Positions 46,601 to 61,600 of a stretch of 64,000 nt of DNA are shown piece after piece. The stretch's first letter is position 1; each line of letters begins with the position of its first letter. The translations under genes and the position numbers were made by a program. Source of the stretch: Lineus longissimus (Eukaryota; Nemertea; Pilidiophora; Heteronemertea; Lineidae); the NCBI RefSeq assembly GCF_910592395.1, contig NC_088315.1:746501-810500 (forward strand). The letters run 5' to 3'. The notes beneath the pieces were generated by a model. It was not told the DNA's origin, did no database searches, and saw only the letters and a program-made list of their open reading frames with translations.

Positions 46601-49600
46601 TCGCTTAGAAATTAAATGTGTAAGCTGAAATCTATGAGGTTTCTTATCAAGTATGTCTAGAGTTATTTCTTTATTAATATAAGCGACACTGCATTTTTTT
46701 TCTTAGGCCAAATTATCTTTAGGGTAAATAGCATGTGAGACACATAGAGTTCTTAACCCCCTCCTGTCAACACGGATGTTGTCGTATTGAGGTCTGGTCG
46801 GCCTCATGTCTTCATCAGTGGGACTGATCAATGGATCAAATGATACCAGGTCTAATGCCTCTATTTGCCTTTCAAGACAAGATCATTTGTTGTTTTGGAA
46901 GTTAAACTTCGTGCACCCTTCAGGAAGTGTACATGTGTACTGCACACCATGTCTGCACACGACTTGCAAAGACTCGATTCATGAACCAAAATGTCAACTT
47001 ACTCAGAAGGAAAAAAATCCACTGCAAGATTTCTGGCTCCATTGATTGATTGTGGAGGAATGTGAGGAACTCCTTAGTGAGCGATCATCAATCAGCTCAG
47101 AATGGCGGGGATGATCACTAGTCTTCGCTTTGATTGCAATTATTGTTTCCTGGCATCCGAGTTTCAAACGGCACTCATCACGTCATGCTGATCCGTGAAA
47201 CCCCTCCTGTCTCACTTCTGATGGGTATATACCGGCGACTGATGTGGGTCATTTAAACACAGGATCTACCAAATGACATACTTTGTCTAGGTTATGTGCC
47301 GCAGAGAGCGATTGGTTCCAATGACAATGCTTAAGCAATTTACTTTGCTTTATTGGAACAATCACCGGATTCCATGTCACTTTTGACCTAATCATTTTGA
47401 AAAATATCAGCGCCGAATATTTGGACGTTCATACCCTATCGTTAAATATATTTTTTCTGGTATCGCCATGATAATGAAAAGCATATCAAAACAGATGAAA
47501 ATATATAATTCTTTTTATAATATTCCTCATAACACGATAAACGCTGATAATGAATAGAATCGTATCTAACCAAACAATACTGCATAATGTATACGAATTT
47601 CCATGATATTTATCTTGCCTACATCCATAACAAAGGCATCTTTTTATAATCCAGCGAGCATGATCTAGAACCTCAATTCAATATCATTGTTAAGTAAAAC
47701 TACCCATTGTTCGCAGACATTGTTAGATATATCAAATGTACCTGCAACTTCAACTCTTCAAATTACCCTGCGGGGTATACTACAAGTTTACCAGTGTTTA
47801 TTTAGCGTTTAGCTAGATACCAATGTTTATTTAGCGTTTCATAATAATTGATTGTTCTCCTCTATTTTACAAAGTGCCGATTATTAAAATGCGGAAAAAC
47901 AAACCTATTTACTATTGATTTGTGCTTTTGCTAGAAAGGTTGATAAGTTCCCATTATCAGTATTATGCTTTGTGATGTTGATACATGTAATTCCATGCAT
48001 ATTGCATAAGCATGATACTCTGATTATTTAAACATTATCTTGCTTTCAGCGAAATCCATCCGAACGCCTATTTTAAACAATAATGCAATTCAAGGCAAAG
48101 ATAGTGCTTTTTGCATCTCCGAGAGCGCCTCACACGAATGTCGGTATTTCACAGTTTCGGTGTTTTGAATATGTAATTGAGTTTGAAGGTGTACTGGACA
48201 CCTTAATGAACACGTAGTTAACAAGTCAACCGACAGTTCACAGACACGCAATTGCTATTTGTTTGATAAGTTTGACTTTTGAATAAGCATGGAGACTGAC
48301 TTATCTAACATGACCCCAAGATATTAGTCTCAAACAACCTAGGTGGAGATCAAACCCGGGCCACATTGATGGCAGGCGTCAGTCTAAATCACTGTGCCAG
48401 CAGTCTGTTGGATATATACTACAATATAGGGGCAATAATTTTGGTTTTATGACACGCACGCAACGTGACCTGCTATCTAGAATTCGTCCTTGTTTTACTA
48501 TAGCGGTTGCCATCTAGAGAAATTAACTTCACTAATATTACAATGCACCCATTAGAGAATATCTCGAGGACATACTCCTTTTACTGGATGATTCCAATCT
48601 CTTGATTAACATCATTCTCCGATTGCAAGAAGTCACAATCGACATCATTGAGGCTAATCGGGTTGGGAACGATTTAAAGTGAAAGCCTATTGGACAATTT
48701 GACATTGCGGAACAGGATCCAACGATTCAATCTTACTTCTTGAAAAAAGGACCTTTTCAGTTTTCCACCAGTTGATCCAACAGTAAACTGTACTGGCTTG
48801 AGTGACCTTTTGTTCAGCACTAATGATATTTCGCACAATAGTGTTGATATGTAGTGATTGTTTACTATCATTGTTCAAGTAATTAGAAGTATTATGTATC
48901 ACCGCCACATCGAATTTGCTGCAGAGTAAACTGATGATGTGTGACAATTAATGCGATCCCTCGATTTTCAGAAAATCTCTCATCTGGCAGGTTGAACACG
49001 AAGAAAATTTGGTTCACGGATAAGTTTTACCCTGCTCGCCACTTCTGTCCACGCCCACTGGCGCGAGTGGCCACAAGTTAGTGGTGAACGCCATCCCACA
49101 GGCGTATAGGAGTGATGGTTCCAGACCCAGCTTGCTTACACAGTCGGGTCGGGAAAGGATGCTGCTAGCATACGAATGCGGCTCCGTCTCCTCGGGACTT
49201 GTAATCTAATGGCACGGCTTCTCTGACCGCCATGGAAAACCTTTCATGCGTATGTGATATTGTCTCTCAAAAGATCTATCTCAAGTGAAGGATGCTACGT
49301 TAGACTAGCGGGGACAGCACATCCTTCCGTGAGTTCATGGCATGCGAACAGGAGCACTGCTCCGTAGGGGTTAGACTTTATTACGGGGACTGATATACTG
49401 AATTCTTGAAGATTGGCTTTTCTATGAATATATCACTGTAGGGATTTAGAGGGCGGCTATCTCACAAATCACGCCACCATTCCTAATCTCTTCTTCACTG
49501 CCGTGGAATTTTTATGATGATGTCCCGGGGCTATGGAATCAGATATGGCGGGTACACCAGAATAGTAATGGACTTGGGAGGAAGCAACACATGCAGAGCA

Positions 49601-52600
49601 ACACTTTGACCTTGTTCATTAGAATAGTTACCATCGATGGTGCTTTTATAGTCGGCCGACCCAGCGATCCACTGGTCACACAACACATCTACATCTGCTG
49701 TATTGAGTTTTGAACCAGTGTTCCCCTACAGTTATTCGAGAGCTCTATGATTGGTATCAACCAATTAGAAATAAGCACTTATATTAGATTTACAATGTTT
49801 CTGCTACAACAGTCAAGAACCTTAATGACACAATACTGTAAACAGCTGTTGATTTGCTAGCCAATTCCTAACGATATGTTATATAGATCATAGGAAAATA
49901 GAAAGACATGCTTCTTTATCATAAGACTCTGGATGCCAAGTATCCAGGCACAGGTGTATTGCTGAAAACCAACCGTAATAACTGTCTTACCACAACCCGG
50001 AGTGCACGTACACTTCACAGCATCATTATAAATTCGGAATGTATAATACACTAGCTGTTGTTCCCCGCTTATCCTAGTTGACATGAGCAAATACAACTGT
50101 CAACCTCACTAATGGCAAGGAAGAACTAATGCTAAAACCAACGAAGATTAACTAGAAAACCTTACATTTAATTTCCTCACAAATTTAAAGTAAACAGAAA
50201 CGAGAATTGGTTGACAAAACACACAGCCCGTACAGACAGGTTGTATTTTCTCCGGTCTTATCAGGCGAGCTGCACGCCCCTGGTTTAAGACTCTGTGATA
50301 TTTGCAAAGCTTCAGTTAGACTATTTGACGGTAATTACGGTTCGGGTAGTAATGCCATAGCCGGCTGCACGGTTTAGCGGTTATCCGATAGATCCCTAGC
50401 CTTATATGGTCGATTAGATTGCCGTTAGCTTAGAGTGAGGTTGAGGTTGAGTCAGAAGGAATTGGGCAGAAAATGGAACAGGTTTTAGCAGCGGTGTCCA
50501 TTTCTTATTGGATCTTACATCAGAATTTTCTGGGTACAACAGCCGCGTGGCCAGGCCGCGGTGGATCAGGAGATGATGGAATCGATCTTTAACTTTATAC
50601 ACTGTAATTCCTGTAGCAAGATAAAAACTGATGACGACAGTTATATGTCGGGTCGTGTTTCGAATATATTCCAGAATGTGATACTTCCTAAGCGGAAAAC
50701 TGAAGAGACCGAATAGGAAATGTGAACCAGTACATGACAGGTTCGATAAGAACATGTTTGATATATCGAGTAGGAAAACAAACTTTTATGCAATGATAAA
50801 CCCAAGGAGAACACGATTAACCTTCCTGTCAGTTACAAGTAGGGCACACGAACCTGAAAACATTACACGACTAGAGGTGGCAAGGCATGAGGTTTCGATC
50901 TAGGCTCTTGAAAGAAACGAAATTTAGAAAAATCTTTTTCAATAGTTAGAAAAGTTAAACAAATAAAACCTAAAAGATAACCATAAATATAAAGCTAGAA
51001 TTAAAAAAAAATCCTTACAACATTTTTCATTAGTATTGACACTGCTGGCAAAACCACTCTAGCTATGTAAACGCTGCCTGACTTCACTATGGATATGAGC
51101 ACTAATGATCACTCTTGACAAACAGTAATATTGGTACCAATTGATACTGATCAATTTGATTTATCACTTAGCGCAAATAATTTGAGATAGATCAGTGTGT
51201 GTGTGTATGAGACGTTACAAGCGCAGGGAGATTGGCGAATTAATTGACTTATCTCAAGAGAATGGCGGTTGAAGTTAAGGTAAATGAGTTGCATGGAGAG
51301 ACTGGTTCTGGTTTAATGTCTTAGAAATGAGGGTTTAGTGAGGCTGCACAAACAGTTCTTTCAAACGATTCTGCACATGAACTTCACAAGAGAAATGTCA
51401 AAATCACATTGGCCATAAGAGAATCTTTATAACCAAACCACCAGTCCCCTTCAGAGCTATAGGCACAAGCAATATCCATCTAAATTCAAACATCAAGATA
51501 TATTATAGCAATTGTTAGCCAATCATAACGTCTGACGGCTGGATCTGACATTGCAGATACTGAACGTCACTCGCAGCTTTCTTCATGTTTGACAAATGGA
51601 CATAATCTTTAACCAGACGAGCAACAATCTACATTGTTGCCATGAAAGAAGAGCTAAGTAACTAGTGCATAGTCCATGGCATAAGTACAGTTTTCTCGCT
51701 ACTCCACTGGTGAAAAATGCATGACAACAGACAATTTTCGTTTTGATTGAACAGTTTCTAACAAAAACGGTCAACTACCACCAACCTTGTCCCTAGGGTT
51801 GTGGAAGTAAACCTAAATGGAGAGATAGATGAGATTAGGTGCGATCTTCACCTCCAGGGAGCTTGGACGCCCACAGAACAATGATAGCTCGTTTCATTCG
51901 TAATTACTGCAAGTGTTGTAGCAACGCTTTGCGCCATTTACAAATCCATGGAGAAGGCCGCTTGTTGCTTGCCGCTGGTTGCAAATCGAGCTATAATTGA
52001 GTTGTGCATTGCGGACCCTTGCTCGCCGCTCGTCCAATTTCGCCTGGAAAGTGAACACACCCGTGGCAATTACAGATGGTGAGTAGAGGTCTGTGTAGTT
52101 GACGCCAGCATCGAGAAAAAGGCCCAGCAAACTGTTAATAAATATATATTCTCAACCGAGGCTGACCTCATTGAGTTCGATCATCATCATTCAATCAAAC
52201 TGATAACAACTGAAGCGGAGGAAATATGATTAATTGTTACACGAGGAGAACCAATGTTATCAGTTCAAGATCAATGGCCCAATCGAAACCCATAATCGGT
52301 TTTGTGCAGTTCCTTGTTCCGCGACTATGGGGGCGACCTACTCAACTGCTAAAGAAATTGACGAGGAATTGACTTTTTACTTGGAAAAAAACAATTCGTT
52401 ACAAGATTTTTAACCAGATTCGTTTATTTCAACTCACTTAACGATTCAATCATTTGCGCTAAAGAAGTCCAAATCTATCAGATTTAAGGAGTCTGTATTT
52501 TCTAATGGATTGAGTTAACTTGTCTAACCTCCGGCAAATTGAAATGACTTTTCACTGTCATAACCTTGTACCATCAAATGTTGATGTTTCTAGTACAGGA

Positions 52601-55600
52601 AGCGTATTTAGCTTCTTGTTTCCTTAATTTTATCATGTTTCTGTATCCCAGCATTTGGAAGACGAACATAATGACCATAATTTACAAAGCAGACGAACAA
52701 AGCTTACCAAGTAATGCCATGGATGAATGTCGCCCAATTAGGGACACCTACATCGTCGTTAGATGCGGTATTCGGCCAAACGAGTTTTATGGGCAACGTA
52801 ATAAATTTCCCCTACTTAGAAAAGCCATCATAATTCATTAGGCACGTTTCACTAATTGCTTGGAGAACATAACCATGATTAATGAGAAAAGATAAACTTG
52901 TCCATTAGATGGGAAGCGAGTACTGTTAGCCATTTTCATTTCGAACACCTCTAGCTTGGCAAATGGAATAAAACGTCTGGCAATATTTTAGCATCATTAC
53001 AAACCGATCAAACAGTTTATAGTTTCCAAGTTTCTGATTAATTTTACCGAACTTTCTGGAACCATAGCATGCTTTGGATTTCTGACCAATCTTTTTTCAT
53101 TTTATCACTGCAAAGCAGGGCATCTCAAAGATAGTGGGAAATCATACTGCATGTATTTAAATGTTATTTTATGTCTTACATGACCCCCAGTTCCCCTTTT
53201 GGCAACGGCATGCTTGCATAGCCATTGACACCCGCGGATGACCCTATTAATCCCTTACCCCTTAACGTGCAATGGCATCTTACACATCTATTCAAGGTAG
53301 CCTACTTTAATTAATTAGAAAGTTAACGTGAATCTCCTAATACGCTCAGCTCAAGTCCATGTCATACATTTGACAAATGGGCAAATGATTTAGGAGATAT
53401 GGCTCAGAGTATCGTAAGAAACATATCTATCATTTTTCATGTTTATACGAAGGCTTCAAAACTGCATTTGTAATGGTTTCAAGGTCTGGTGGACATGTTT
53501 GTCTGTTCAGAGCAGAATGTATATCATTTGAATATGACAGGGTTGCGACATGTAGGAAGAAGACCAAACAAGCGGGGACCATATGAATGTGATACGATTT
53601 TGCTGATGAATGTTATCTTTCTATGCCCTGGTGAACTTTTTAAAGACATTAGCTGATATGTCATAGAGTGGCTACAAATAAACCAGACGCGTGTTTTGAT
53701 CCTTCTTTTAACATTATAAAGTAAAATGATTGAACTAGGATAGCATACACATGTACCAACCAGCTGCTAGAAGTGACGTAAATGTCATGCGATCTATGTT
53801 CCTGTTGGTATTATCCGGTGTTTAGTTTCCTTTGAAAGAAGCTAGAGCTCTGTGGTACTGGGAAAAATATCTCTCATTACATAGACCAAACGATATTCTA
53901 TACTGCAAACGAATCTTTTTTCATCCATCAGCTTTTTCAACTTGCAATTTTCTTCAAATGCAACGCTGGTTCATTCCTCGTCGATTTTTCGGTAAATTGG
54001 CACCGAAATGCAAAGTAACCCGAAGATTCGTACAGTTCCATTGGTCAATACCAACATTATCAATTTTACGAGCAATCCTCAGCCTCCGATTCTGTAGATT
54101 TCAGGTCAACTTGTAATCTGCTTGAAAATGCAAAGGCAATTTAACTCAGAATTCTCAGTGATGAGAACAAATTGACAATACGTCAAACTTGACAGTTCCA
54201 ATCGAAAAAAATACAAAAAGAGTGACCATCTAAAATTAAATGCCATGGGATAAAATCTAACGTCTTCTGCCTTATCTCACTAGGCATTCCGCTTGGCAGA
54301 GAAATTAATTTTGTCATTGAATGATTCGACGGTTCGGGGTGCAATTTGTGGGTTCATGTTTTATATCGATGGAATGTTAGGAATCGTGATCTAGATGATT
54401 TCGAAGAATGAGAGGTGGACTTTGATTCAAGCTGACTTTTCTTTCTATCAAGTCACTCAGTATTTGCAATGTACTAAGTCAAATAATACGAGCAATACAG
54501 TCAATAAGCAATCACGTCACTACAGCTCTGGGACCCAAGCAATTAGTAGATGTCACTCACCCAGGCACGCATTTTTCATGAATCGCCTCATCAACCCGTT
54601 GCATTTCCGTCGCTGGTGGCCCTTGTGTTGCACGCACGAACACCGGAAAAGTCCATACGGCCGGAGAGCCTCGTAGGACTGGATACATCGCTCCCTAGAA
54701 GAAATTAGACAATAATGATTATACCAAGTGGCATGTTTATGCAAAATGTAGTCAACGGTAGCTCGTACTCCATTAAAAGGAAGAAAGGGACACATAACAC
54801 AATGCATGGGTAAAACTAGAACATATACTTGCGTTCTAAGTCCGGTTAAGTTCTCAAGTGTATAAACTCGCCTCTACTTCAAGTCAGATATGTAAAAATG
54901 AAACACGAGAACTGAACCGACCTTTGATATTTTTCTGAAATGGGGCGTTGTACAGTGCGTATTTCAGCATACAGGTATTGTGAACACATTCGTGTTGGTA
55001 TTGGGATGTTATCGCTGCTGTACATTACCATACAGAACTACAGTGTGTTGGCTTCAGCGTGCGACTGATTGATAACAGAAACCAAACATGGTTAAAAGCT
55101 TTTCTCAAATTCACTTAGAATTTAGTTGGAATTACAATTGTTTGTGGTGGCCTCATGGCAAACTTAATCTACTTGGTATCTGAAACCCCTTGCACTAGAA
55201 TCGATTTGATTTTACTGCAATGGGTGGGTCTCAGCAACTTTTATGACAGGGCAAACTAAACTCAAATATGAAGAAAGTAATCATCTTCGATGAGAAATAG
55301 ACTCCCCACATATAAATGTCAGAGTGGCTGCAATGTTTGTCTAGAAACAAGTAACTTCTATATTATCTGTCAATTCAGAAATGGAAATTCAAAGTAGCCG
55401 AGCTCCCCGATAGACATTCGATTGGCAATCGGTTGAGAAATCAAGGAGTTTTGTCAGCAAATCAATCGGCTCTGGAAGTGACTTGATTGTTCTGATGTGA
55501 TGTCTCTATGAAGACACACAAGGATACTTGCTTTTGTCTATAGTCATTTCCATCTAACCTTTTTCCATGTCTACGCTTTTTCAGTGTTGAGGCAACCAGT

Positions 55601-58600
55601 ATCAAAGTGACAAAGTTCCAACCCTCTGCGAACAGAGGAGTATGTTCCGGCCATTTCAACAAATGAACCGATTTTTCTCTGGTTTTCAGTTAGCCTTCAC
55701 CTCCTCTCACAATCTTCCCGTGGTGTTAGACATGAGAAAGCTAATCTCAACAGAGGTGCGATGGCGGTTTTTAACAGTCTCTACCACATGAACATGCCTT
55801 CTTGGAAAGCCACTAAGCTCAATTTCTTTGAAAATAACACAGAAAAGAACTCAGTATAAATTTTATCATGTCTTTCAACAATGTCCCAAAGTTGACTGTT
55901 TTAGCCGAGATCTATTGACGTGATCGTTATAATTACAGTCGAGGAAGCCGATGTGCTTACTGAAACGTGGTCCGTTGTCAATTTACTTCGGAAATAGATA
56001 TTTTTTGAATTGAATAGATGTTCAGGAAAAGTCTACGTTTCTCTTTGTAAACTGGACCATGATCACGCACTGTGTGACAAATAGTCCCATCTTAATTACT
56101 AGAGAACACATTTCGGGATCTACTTTAAAAGTCAATGGAGTCGTTCATATTACAAGTTGCTTACATCGCCGTGCCTGCATCTCCTATGCCGCTTCTTTGC
56201 AGTCCGCCATGACCACTCCTGTCACGCCCGCTGAAGCGAACAAGGCCAAAACTCAGAAATTTATGTCGAAATCTACTCGCTGTGACCTGACATTTGCCAA
56301 CGACGTGTTTTCGCGCAAATAAAACCTCCCCCTGGGTATCGGCATCTTGTGGATTTGAGTTTGCTTGTCAGTCGTTGTTAAAACCTGATTGTTACTACGT
56401 AAGGTATTCAATTTTCGCAGTCCCAAGGAACTGATAGCGTGTCATCTCACGTTAAGTTCTTTCGTTTTTACATATGCTATGAACTAGGATAGTGTTAGCA
56501 GTTTTGTCCCCCGTTGTAAATACCAAAATATGAATGCCTGATAGAAATAGAGTTAAAAACTTACAAGTTAAGCCCAACATGGAAAACTGTCAACAAAAAG
56601 AACACTTTTTACCCTTTTCTGAAAATAGTCAACACTTTCCAAGTTTTCTGGTAAAAATTACTTTCCTCAGACCCATGACATGAGATACATGTTTACAAAG
56701 TGAGTAAAGTAATGGGATCTTTGAAAGAAGTCCGGCGAAAGTGCAGCCGTCGCGTCACAGCGAGTTTCAGATGTTTATCAATGATAAAACGGTTTTCACT
56801 AAACAAAACATGACCACGTGTACAACACTGACATAGGACGAGTGAGGCATGGTGAGTGCAGCTGATTCAAAAATCTAAAAGTTGTCAATATATTTCATTA
56901 TCTTTGAAGAAATGGCGAGAAGTTTAAGGTTTGGTGCAAAACAGCTCACAAGACAAAGCACTGACGTGTACAGCAGCGATAATGTGCATATAAAAAACTA
57001 CTGACAAAAATAACAATGTTTGCGCTGTAAGAACAAAGGTAGGTGCCTCGATCTGCCTTTTTGTGAAAATGGATGCAATTCGTTTTATTTCCAAAAAATA
57101 GCATTGCATGGATTTCCACAAATTATTTTGTTGTAAATGTATAAGTATATCAAAAACTAAAACACAAAATTCTGATTCAAAAACTAGCGAAATTCAGACT
57201 CCGACCCGAGAAGAAAAAGCACTGGAAACAGTCTGTCGTACGATGTTTTTAAGTTAAACCTGCTAAAGGTCAACAAATGATTAACACTTGAATCAGAATT
57301 CTTGATCAAATCTGATCATCCTCGAATAAAATTAATTCAACGCTGGGTGCGTGAGAAAAAATGACAATCTAACAAGATGCAATCTTAACAGTTAATTAAG
57401 TTTGTTGTAAAAATAATCGAAGTTTTAACAGAGAGGTTCTTCGAAGAACAACCTAAGAGAACATTAACAATACTTATTCAAAGCTGCAGAAACACTTTCA
57501 GCAGAATTCGACTATTTGACATGTGGAGAAACCATATATTCAAGTTTCCTGGCTTGAAACTGCTGTTCAATTGATAAAACAACATGTTGTCAATAAAAGA
57601 AAAAAACATAACTAAATATGAGGCGAAACAATAAACAGAACAATGTAAAGAAATGAAATGAAACCAAACACACTCTGTTCACTAGCGAAAAAGGTAAACA
57701 AAACTCAGTTGTTTGGGAATGAAAATAATTCAAATCTAGTTAAAAACAAACTGAGTACAAAGGTTTATAGTTCGGATACTTTTGTCAATGTAATTCGCCA
57801 TGAGGCAGATGATGAAATTGATATTTTGAAAATATCACCAGGGGGTAAGTTCCATTTTTAGTTCTGAGTTTGCAATGTGCTCAACATAATTTTCATCATA
57901 ACGCAAAAATTAACATTATTATTACTTTGTGTCCTTTGAAACAAGTTTTGTTAGCATGCGAAGTTCAGGTTATATACATTGCAACTATTGGTCTATCAAG
58001 TTGTATTATTTCCTTACATTGTAATAACCGTCCCTAAAGAATATCCAATCTCAAGAAGCAATGGCTATTTACTGATTAAATAGACTCTTAAAATGACCAT
58101 TGCGCCTTTTATTAGTGAGATATCCGCATTTATTAGCCTTTCGCAAATCACAGTGCACATTGTGACAAACGTATTCGTTCCGCTACAAGTAGCACAGGAC
58201 ATAGTCTGACCATTACAAATCATAAATCAAGTTCATGTCATAGTTTCTTGATCATATTCTATTAAGAGAGTCACGCTAACAAGTGATTTATTTTATCCAG
58301 TGGCTGGTTAAACGATAGACCACTAAATACCATTACTGGAGATTGCTTGGATACCTAGAATGAATTCAGTGGACAACACCATCAATATCTTACAAACAGA
58401 TAAAAAAAATTGACAAATTTAGAAATAAGTGCCACCCAATTAAACAAACTTTTATAGGTTGGCAGATAACATTCAAGATTTCCCTCTCTAATGTTCTTTT
58501 GATGTGGGCCATATCAATCTGTAATACGTTTTCACCGAAAATTCTACATTTTATGCCATCGATCTTAAATTGTCTGTGATTAATTAGTCCTTGGTATAAG

Positions 58601-61600
58601 TTCATATCTTGACTCAATTTGTAGCACTGTGCGTCTGGTTACCGTGTCAAGATTTATGAAATCTGTAATTCTAATTTCGTTTATATTGATTTCGGGGACC
58701 ATGCGACTGCAATTAGAGAAAAAAATCCTGAGTGTTTGGTGCAGAAAACGTACCTCAAGTTACCGTTCTGAATAAGTTAAGTGTTCTATTTTCGTTGATT
58801 ATAGAAATAAAATAATGCTTTCTTGGATGAATCAATCTTTAAACGTCCGCAGTCTCTGCGTATGATTAGTTTAGGATCAGTGGTTCGTCTCGATGGTCGG
58901 AGAAATAAAGCATTGCTTTTGTTTTGATACAACTCTGGGATATGGAGGGAAAATACGTCGGCTTCTGCACTAGACACAGTTTGTCCCACCATTTCTCCTC
59001 TAGTCATTCCTCTACAGGATAACACATGTCAGTCAGCCGAACCATCTGCAGTCCCGGAGCAACCAGAGGGATACTCGATAAACAAATTAAATTCTATCCA
59101 ATTTAGTAAATGCATATCTGCTTTAGCCCACTGCGGTTTGGGACAGTACCATGTTGTCCAATACATCACGCATGACATTTGACGGACTTAAGCAGGCTTT
59201 TAGTTAATTGCCGAAATACACTGCATTCCTATTTAGACAGATTAGCTTTTTTCCGAATAGAAATAAACAAATGGCTATTTTTGTTTGGTAAAACCACATC
59301 ATTCAATCTAAATGGCTCCAAAGGATTACGAGACAATCACGTCTCTTTCCGCAGGAAAATGATTCTTCTTGAACAATGGTTCAAATTCACTTTACAGCCA
59401 TTGGAAACAAACAATTTCTGGGTAATGATTATTCTAAAGAGTATTTAATCCTTTAAAGGACTTCAGTGCAACCTTGATCAAACCCCTGATGTATTGCTGG
59501 AATTGACAACTTCAGGATACGATACTGACATTCCCAGTAGTAAAACATCGACATTATTTCTAAATAAGCTCAATGATTGCATATGTGTTACCATTTATCT
59601 TTTCTCACCAATCCTATAAAGACTTCTATTGTATCCGATTCTCAATTAATTGTTATTGAACGAGAATGATGATGATCATGGTGCCATTATCGTTGAGAAA
59701 GTGTTCCGCACAATTGCAGACGGATCATTGTTATGCTATTGAAATTTGATTGGTCCCTCGGGAGGCATTGGTATCTATCAAGAAATGCTCCTTGTGCCGC
59801 TATTCTTGTAAAATCGGCTCCAATTCCTGAGGCATTGAAGTTTAGTTGCTGAATTTGAAATCAAATTTCTCTAACCAGAGCCTCAAATCACAAACCAAGG
59901 GTTCCTTGATAATCCACAGCGCCTTTGTTGATACTCTTTAAGACACGGTTAAGTTTGAGACTAGTAAAGTCTCAGGCAGCTTTCAGAATCTCTGAAGTCT
60001 TTCGAAAACACTTATCTATAAAGATGATGAAAGTTTGATACTATTTCTGTTTTGTATTTACTGCGGTTCCATGCTTTTGAACGTGATCCCGGTCAGGATG
60101 AGGATTCTACCAAAGTCACACCAAGGAAAATTTCATTTAATGTGATGCCAATGATTGAAATGCGTCATTGCAATTACTGTGGCATTCAAAAGAATCAAAC
60201 CTTACAACTCTAACAGTCTGCAAAAATTAAAGACATTTCTTTGATCAGGTTTTTCAATTCAGAGATAGATTGGTCTAAACAGTCACATGTTTACTAAAAC
60301 AACAAGATTTAGCGGACAATCCAATTACTTTTGTGATTTAACCAGGCTGTCTCATGATCGAGTCACCGCACGAATGCAGATATACAATTGTCCCTACCAA
60401 TATACTGCTAACTTTGCCAATTAAAGCCAATACAAAAAAGAGGATATTTGAAATGACTCATCAATATCTAAACAATTTGCCTAAACAATACAAGTCACGC
60501 TGCCTTGTTTTAACAGTTCAATCAAATTAAAGAAGAAGTGAGTAACGCATTGTTTTCAATTACAATATCCTATTCGCGGTGATACGACCAGACTGTTTTG
60601 TTTAGAGACACTGTATTGTTTCTAAATTTCCTGTTTAATTAAGAAGCGATTGCACATCGATATGGAGAATTAATGGTGGGAGAAAACGTTAGACAGCTCT
60701 GCAACAATCCATGTATTCATGATAGCGTTCAAAAGGGTCGTAAAAACTGTTGAAAAAAATTATTGTCGAACTTTCTTAAACTATTAAAAAATATAATAGT
60801 CATAACTATCTAACCAATATGCTACCACAATGCGTCATTTGAATTCCAAATGAGACAATGAGTTTGTCTCATGAGCAAGACCTGCAGCAACGAGAGACAT
60901 AATCCAGCAGATATACAGCCCTCTTCATTCCAACTTCAGTATAAAGCGTAGAAACGTACTTACAGCTTTACACCCGAGGTAGAAAAGGCAACACCATTGT
61001 TCGCAACAATCTAATGTCATTCCAACACATGCCACAGGGTACAGTCGCATTCGACTTTCGCCTGGCTTTCCGTCGATAGAAGAAAACCTCAAAGCCAGCT
61101 CTAAACTTTACACAAGACACCTTAACAAGGCAGCTTACTTTCTCCCAGTTACTTTATCAACCATTGCGAACAAAAGACCGGCTTCTCCTTCAGCGTTATA
61201 GCGCTTAAGAAGTCAAACCATGCGTTATTGAAACGATACACGATTTCATGTTGCTTTCTTGTGCTTAACGCCTTTCCAAGGATTGCTCCAGGTCTTCTGA
61301 CTTGGTGTACCACTTCAAATGGTAAATTTTGCTATCCTCTTATTCAAAGGAAGTCCTTTAGTTAACTTTGTCAGTTACACAAAAAAATAACATCAAGTTA
61401 CATTTGCAGAAGGTTACACACTTGGCAAACTCCGGATGTACTGCTTTTGTAGCAATTGCACAAGGAAGCAAGCAAGGACAGTCGAAAGAACCAAGAAATG
61501 CCCCCCCCCCCCCCCCGATGCCCAAACGTCGCTAAGGGGATTTCGAGTTGTTCTCACAATAACTAACGAATGGTAAGTGAAAGGAGCACTAACATTAACT

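Larger units (their letters stand above)
42298..54560 (-). other. 12-kb intron of the GFR-alpha-like gene
   Basis: Apart from the exon duplicate at 42371-42475 and a tRNA-like SINE fragment near 48341 I see nothing I can name. Open frames up to 113 codons (for example 50414-50755, minus) lack splice context or family motifs. Confidence 0.65.

Noticed and set aside
50414-50755. 113-codon minus-strand ORF in the 12-kb intron
   Set aside because: No family motif, no fitting splice phase for the host gene; likely chance.
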